This document shows positions 61,144-64,000 of a stretch of 64,000 bases of DNA, in pieces. The DNA is taken from positions 323,501 through 387,500 of the forward strand of contig CAWZYM010000079.1 of assembly GCA_963966185.1 (NCBI GenBank), written 5' to 3'. Below the pieces are notes generated by a model. It saw only the letters and a list, made by a program, of their open reading frames with translations. It was not told the DNA's origin and made no database searches. Numbering within the stretch: the stretch's first letter is position 1; the number at the start of each line of letters is the position of its first letter. Made by a program: the position numbers and the translations under genes. The DNA comes from Rhabditoides inermis. Its lineage: Eukaryota; Nematoda; Chromadorea; Rhabditida; Rhabditidae.

Positions 61144-61386
61144 GCTTTAGCTGGGCTGCCTGAATCACAGTAACACTAGATACTGTGATTCAGACACGTA
61201 CTGGTATAACGAATCAATATAACAACAACATGGGATAACAACACTTGATTATCATGATCGTACTCTCTCCTACCTGGGATCCGGCAGGATGATCCTTTTC
61301 GAAGCTCTAGCGGCCGGCTGACTCCTGGATTTCTCCATCGCCATCAGATAGCTGACATCAGCCAGCACTGCCTCCAGGTCGGCCAT
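52086..61386 (-). CDS. grk-2: G-protein-coupled receptor kinase, GRK2/3 (beta-ARK) type
   Basis: Phosphorylates activated GPCRs to trigger desensitisation; the PH domain binds G-beta-gamma and lipids. About 22 exons over 9.3 kb. N-terminus [20 protein letters not shown] then [11 protein letters not shown], as in vertebrate GRK2. RGS-homology region: [57 protein letters not shown]. Kinase: [20 protein letters not shown] (P-loop), [17 protein letters not shown] (lysine), [20 protein letters not shown] (catalytic loop), [20 protein letters not shown] (DLG, typical of GRKs), [23 protein letters not shown] tail: [17 protein letters not shown] domain: [34 protein letters not shown], then [20 protein letters not shown]. 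The tail ends RTSSLDSGV (TGA at 52086). Full length with all key motifs. Most introns contain GA/CT arrays; the largest CCCTCT array is at 55568-55735. Confidence 0.96.
53834..53986 (+). repeat. (CT)n microsatellite in a grk-2 intron
   Basis: CT on the plus strand, GA in the sense orientation, starting after the sense donor GTGAGTACTGAGAGAG. Confidence 0.9.
54290..54386 (+). repeat. (GA)n microsatellite in a grk-2 intron
   Basis: GA on the plus strand, sense CT, between the kinase exons ending LLK and starting GHSPFRQ. Confidence 0.9.
55007..55094 (+). repeat. (CT)n microsatellite in a grk-2 intron
   Basis: Imperfect CT array with TTTC interruptions between the exons DLHYHLSQ and VILGLEHM. 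Confidence 0.9.
55568..55745 (+). repeat. (CCCTCT)n hexamer array in a grk-2 intron
   Basis: About 28 almost perfect CCCTCT units, GGGAGA/AGAGGG in the sense orientation, right behind the exon encoding YAMKCLDKK. It gives long SPSPSP, LPLPLP and RERERE translations that are artefacts. Confidence 0.95.
55903..55964 (+). repeat. (GA)n microsatellite in a grk-2 intron
   Basis: Pure GA run in the same intron as the CCCTCT array. Confidence 0.9.
57780..58275 (+). repeat. Clustered GA/CT microsatellites in a grk-2 intron
   Basis: Alternating CT, GA, GA and CT arrays within the intron between NYSKESL and IKEYEKM. The array at 57781-57810 (CT) and the one at 57855-57905 (GA) could form an inverted-repeat hairpin. 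Confidence 0.85.
59822..61140 (+). repeat. Series of GA/CT microsatellites in the first grk-2 intron
   Basis: Separate arrays near 59822-59855, 60485-60530, 60630-60675, 60738-60790, 60905-60957 and 61105-61142, of both orientations, in the 1.9 kb first intron. No exon was found in between. Confidence 0.85.
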
Positions 61387-61830
61387 CGTCGATCGATAAT
61401 CGATTGAGGGACGATCGATATGCTAATCAGGGGGAATGGTCAGCGGTGGCGGCGGCAGCGGCAGGGGCAATCAGGCGGCGTGTGCTCTCACCGCGCCACT
61501 AGAGATGCGAGCGAGGGGAATCGATTCTCTCCCCCTCTCTCTCCCGCACAGGCAAGCCCCGCCCACTCGCCGTCCCTGCTCCCCCTCAGGGCATGCGCCT
61601 CAGGGCAATTCCCCCCATCCCCCGGCGAGAGAGAGAGAGAGAGAGAGTATGAGCAATATCCAGGGGCGGGTTGTACTCGTTATGAGGTAATCAGTGTGGC
61701 GGGGCGAGACAATGTTGACTTGTCATTCAAACACTCTTTCGTCTGTGTCTCGCTATTTCTTCTCGTCAGACGTCGAGCTCATCCCTTGATGATGATGTGT
61801 GGGTGGTAATTTATCTCATTCACCCGCCCC

Positions 61831-61863
<33 letters not shown>

Positions 61864-62479
61864 AATTTGACTCACCCTTCATTACCATCCAGACACGGGA
61901 TGCACACGAATGTTTTTACTTACATAATCAGCTTCTGTTCATTTACTATCTTCCAGATAATAAGCGAGAAAACGTTACCAGATTACAGACTTTACGTGTG
62001 ATACCCTTTCGTGAAGTCACCCTAAGATAATTGAACCAAATTTGAAATCCCACTCATCTAGAAAAAACCCACTCATCTAGGGACTACAGTCGTACATATG
62101 GCATTGGATTTATTTTTTCGAGGTACTTAAACACTAAAACCATTTTCGAAATTTTGAGCTTGTCTCGAGCAAAGGAGATCGTCTAGGCTACTGAAAAAAA
62201 TGAGTTGAATTTGCGGTGGTCACTGGTTCGTCAATCTCACTCACTGCACAGAATGTGAATTGTTATTGACAAATGGTGACACATCATCGTATCATATGGG
62301 TGTTTATTGAAAGCTCGGGCAGGGAACATCACGAAAGACAGACTGACAGACAGACTGACAGACACACAGAGAACTCGCATAATATGTGGATGGGCACCAT
62401 TAACGATGGCGTGGACGCTTTTTGAAAGCTCAAACTATGTAATACTACGAAAAATCGATGAATCGATAAATCGATTGAA
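61387..62479. other. Intergenic region upstream of grk-2
   Basis: Probable grk-2 promoter with ATCGAT repeats next to the start (61385-61420), a short GA run at 61628-61646, a CT array at 61830-61860 and (GACAGACT)n-like repeats at about 62338-62362. No gene seen. Confidence 0.5.
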
Positions 62480-62868
62480 TCATCCCTTGGTGGCTCGTCT
62501 GGTAGTGGGTCTGCACACACCCGATATAGCCGTCATCGAGGGAGGACAGCCGGGTTCTGAAATCATTTTCGTTCATTTTGATTTGATCAAAAGCAAAGTG
62601 TGTTTTGTAGGTTGTTGTCTATGCATGGTGTGTACCTGTATAGTGATTCGTTTGAAAAGAAGTGCTTCCATTTACGAAGTTGGAAAGAAGAGTGAACGGA
62701 CAGAACAATTACGAATTCTTTACGAATGAACCACGTTATGCACTTGTTTTGTGTAGTATTTGCACTTTGAAAAAAACTACTCACGACATCTCTTGGTGAT
62801 CTTTCCGTTTCTGTTCGATTCTAGAAGGACCATTCCGGCGGGACACGGAGGGAGAGCAGACTGAAACG

Positions 62869-62924
<56 letters not shown>

Positions 62925-63567
62925 CACTAACCTTTGCCTGCTTATTTTTTCTGGCAGGTGAGTGGTACACCGTAGCGGCAACGGCTTGTGCTGCCTCAGT
63001 GAGCCTAAACGAAAACAAATGAAAAGAGAGAGAGAGAGATCGACCCACTTCCTCAGCTTGGTCACGTACTGCTCCATGGTGAGGGTGGGCGAGGAGGAGG
63101 CGGGGGCCTGTGTGCCGGCGGCTCGAGAGGCCGCCAGAGAGGAAGAACAGCAGTGGAACTGCCTCGAACGCACGTTCCGCACACAGTGGTGCGACGGCGG
63201 ACAGCGCTGCAACCGAGGTCGAATAATTCGCTTACAGTAACCCTTATCTTTTCAAGAAGGTCAAATAACTCTCCTACCGTAACACATATCTTTGCAAGAA
63301 GATCAAATTATTTTCCTACCGTAGCACTTATCTTCGCAAGAAGATCAAATTATTCCCCTACCGTAACACGTATCTTTGCAAGAAGATCAAATTATTCTCC
63401 TACCGTATCCCTTATCTTTGCAAACAGATAAAATTATTTGGCTCACCTGGAATTTTGTGCATACGACGGGCGTTCGTGTTCGGGGGAACATTAGTGGCTC
63501 TCCTCTCAGACAGAACTGTGTGGTGGAAGGAGACGGGGTGGACACGGAGGACACTGCAATAGAGGGG

Positions 63568-63621
<54 letters not shown>

Positions 63622-64000
63622 TCCTCTCCACCCACCCGCATTCTTGACCAGCTGATCGAGGCTGCTACAGCAGTAGTACCCTCCGGCAGGCCGGGAGAAC
63701 GTGCATTGATAGCCGACCGGACACACCTACAAATGAATATGGATACATTGAATTCGTCGATGGAAGCACGTCTTCATCTCGTAATCAGAGACTGCTGGGA
63801 GTTTTGGCTAAGATCGCACTCGCAGATTTTATAATTGCATTCCTTTTTTCCCACCTGTCCGAAGAAGCACTGCCGCGCCGCTCCGTTTACCAGGTACGGC
63901 AGACGGTTCGATGGACAGAAGTGAGTGTCTGTAATAGATAGTTAAAATCACAATCGGAAATATTTATCACGATTCCAGTGGCATACAGTATCGATTACGT
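62480..64000 (-). CDS. Secreted cysteine-rich repeat protein (lustrin-type Cys module), 5' part beyond the window
   Basis: Minus-strand 3' exons of a larger gene. 63928-63855: THFCPSNRLPYLVNGAARQC FFGQ. 63726 to about 63636: VCPVGYQCTFSRPAGGYYCC then SSLDQLVKNAG. 63557-63447: VSTPSPSTTQFCLRGEPLMF. About 63209-63045: RCPPSHHCVRNVRSRQFHCC. About 63005-62930: LTEAAQAVAATVYHSPARKN. Then LPPCPAGMVLLESNRNGKIT and a last exon GCPPSMTAISGVCRPTTRRA ending at TGA, 62480. The pattern CPxGxxPxLxNGxxxxCxxxxxCPxGYxCxxSxxxxxYCC is the lustrin-type cysteine-rich repeat common in nematode extracellular proteins, often with Kunitz domains; none is seen here. The extracellular location is inferred from the cysteines. 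The final module ends with unusual Pro/Ser- and Arg-rich stretches. Confidence 0.7.
63236..63440 (+). repeat. 42 bp minisatellite in an intron of the cysteine-rich gene
   Basis: CTACCGTAACAC, TTATCTTTGCAAGAAGATCA and AATTATTCTC recur about five times. TACCGTA falls at 63275, 63317, 63359 and 63401, exactly 42 bp apart. Confidence 0.85.
63571..63620 (+). repeat. (CT)n microsatellite in an intron of the cysteine-rich gene
   Basis: CT on the plus strand, GA in the sense orientation, after the donor of the exon ending KNAG. Confidence 0.85.

Overview
The window is eukaryotic genomic DNA, most likely from a nematode. Introns are short (down to about 36-60 nt) with GT-AG borders. Recognisable proteins include an MSP-domain protein, a nematode-style SKP1, a PXL-1-like paxillin, VEM-1-like MAPR, GRK-2, TAF7, TPST and a SWEET transporter. 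Many start codons lie 0-4 nt (up to about 9) after a 3' splice-acceptor motif, which is the signature of spliced-leader trans-splicing. Long (GA/CT)n microsatellites are unusually frequent in the introns. Nothing bacterial or viral was seen. The species cannot be named from this window.

Layout. 0.1-1.2 kb: 3' part of a SWEET sugar transporter (+). 1.8-6.1 kb: a nine-exon RING-finger gene (-) whose largest exon is a highly ordered repeat array. 6.6-7.7 kb: MSP-domain protein (-). 8.1-22.3 kb: a very large many-exon gene (+), or possibly two genes, rich in helical and charged low-complexity segments, with a tandem series of duplicated exons that is broken in this sequence. 22.9-23.5 kb: a small putative membrane-protein locus (+). 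23.8-28.0 kb: paxillin (-) with two usable first exons. 28.3-29.2 kb: putative acidic coiled-coil gene (+). 29.2-36 kb: transposon-rich region (a tRNA-bearing inverted-repeat element, MITEs, an AT array) holding two unrecognised genes, one of them with five phase-consistent exons. 36.3-38.5 kb: two small unrecognised genes (+) separated by MITEs. 39.4-42.9 kb: tyrosylprotein sulfotransferase (-). 44.8-47.1 kb: SKP1 followed by TAF7, both (-), spaced like an operon. 48.1-50.3 kb: VEM-1-like protein followed by a small acidic protein, both (+), also operon-like. 52.1-61.4 kb: GRK2-type receptor kinase (-). 62.5-64 kb: 3' part of a secreted cysteine-rich protein gene (-).

The conserved genes do not form one pathway. 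They are ordinary housekeeping, signalling and adhesion genes. The unusual material is the repeat-built tail of the RING protein, the broken repeat exons of the giant gene, several small inverted-repeat transposon families placed in introns, and a clear rule for microsatellites: GA runs follow 5' splice sites and CT runs precede 3' splice sites. Several one-base reading-frame breaks in otherwise coding-like exons suggest either young pseudogenisation or residual assembly indels. Exon borders were read by eye. Borders given to the base were checked for phase unless stated otherwise.
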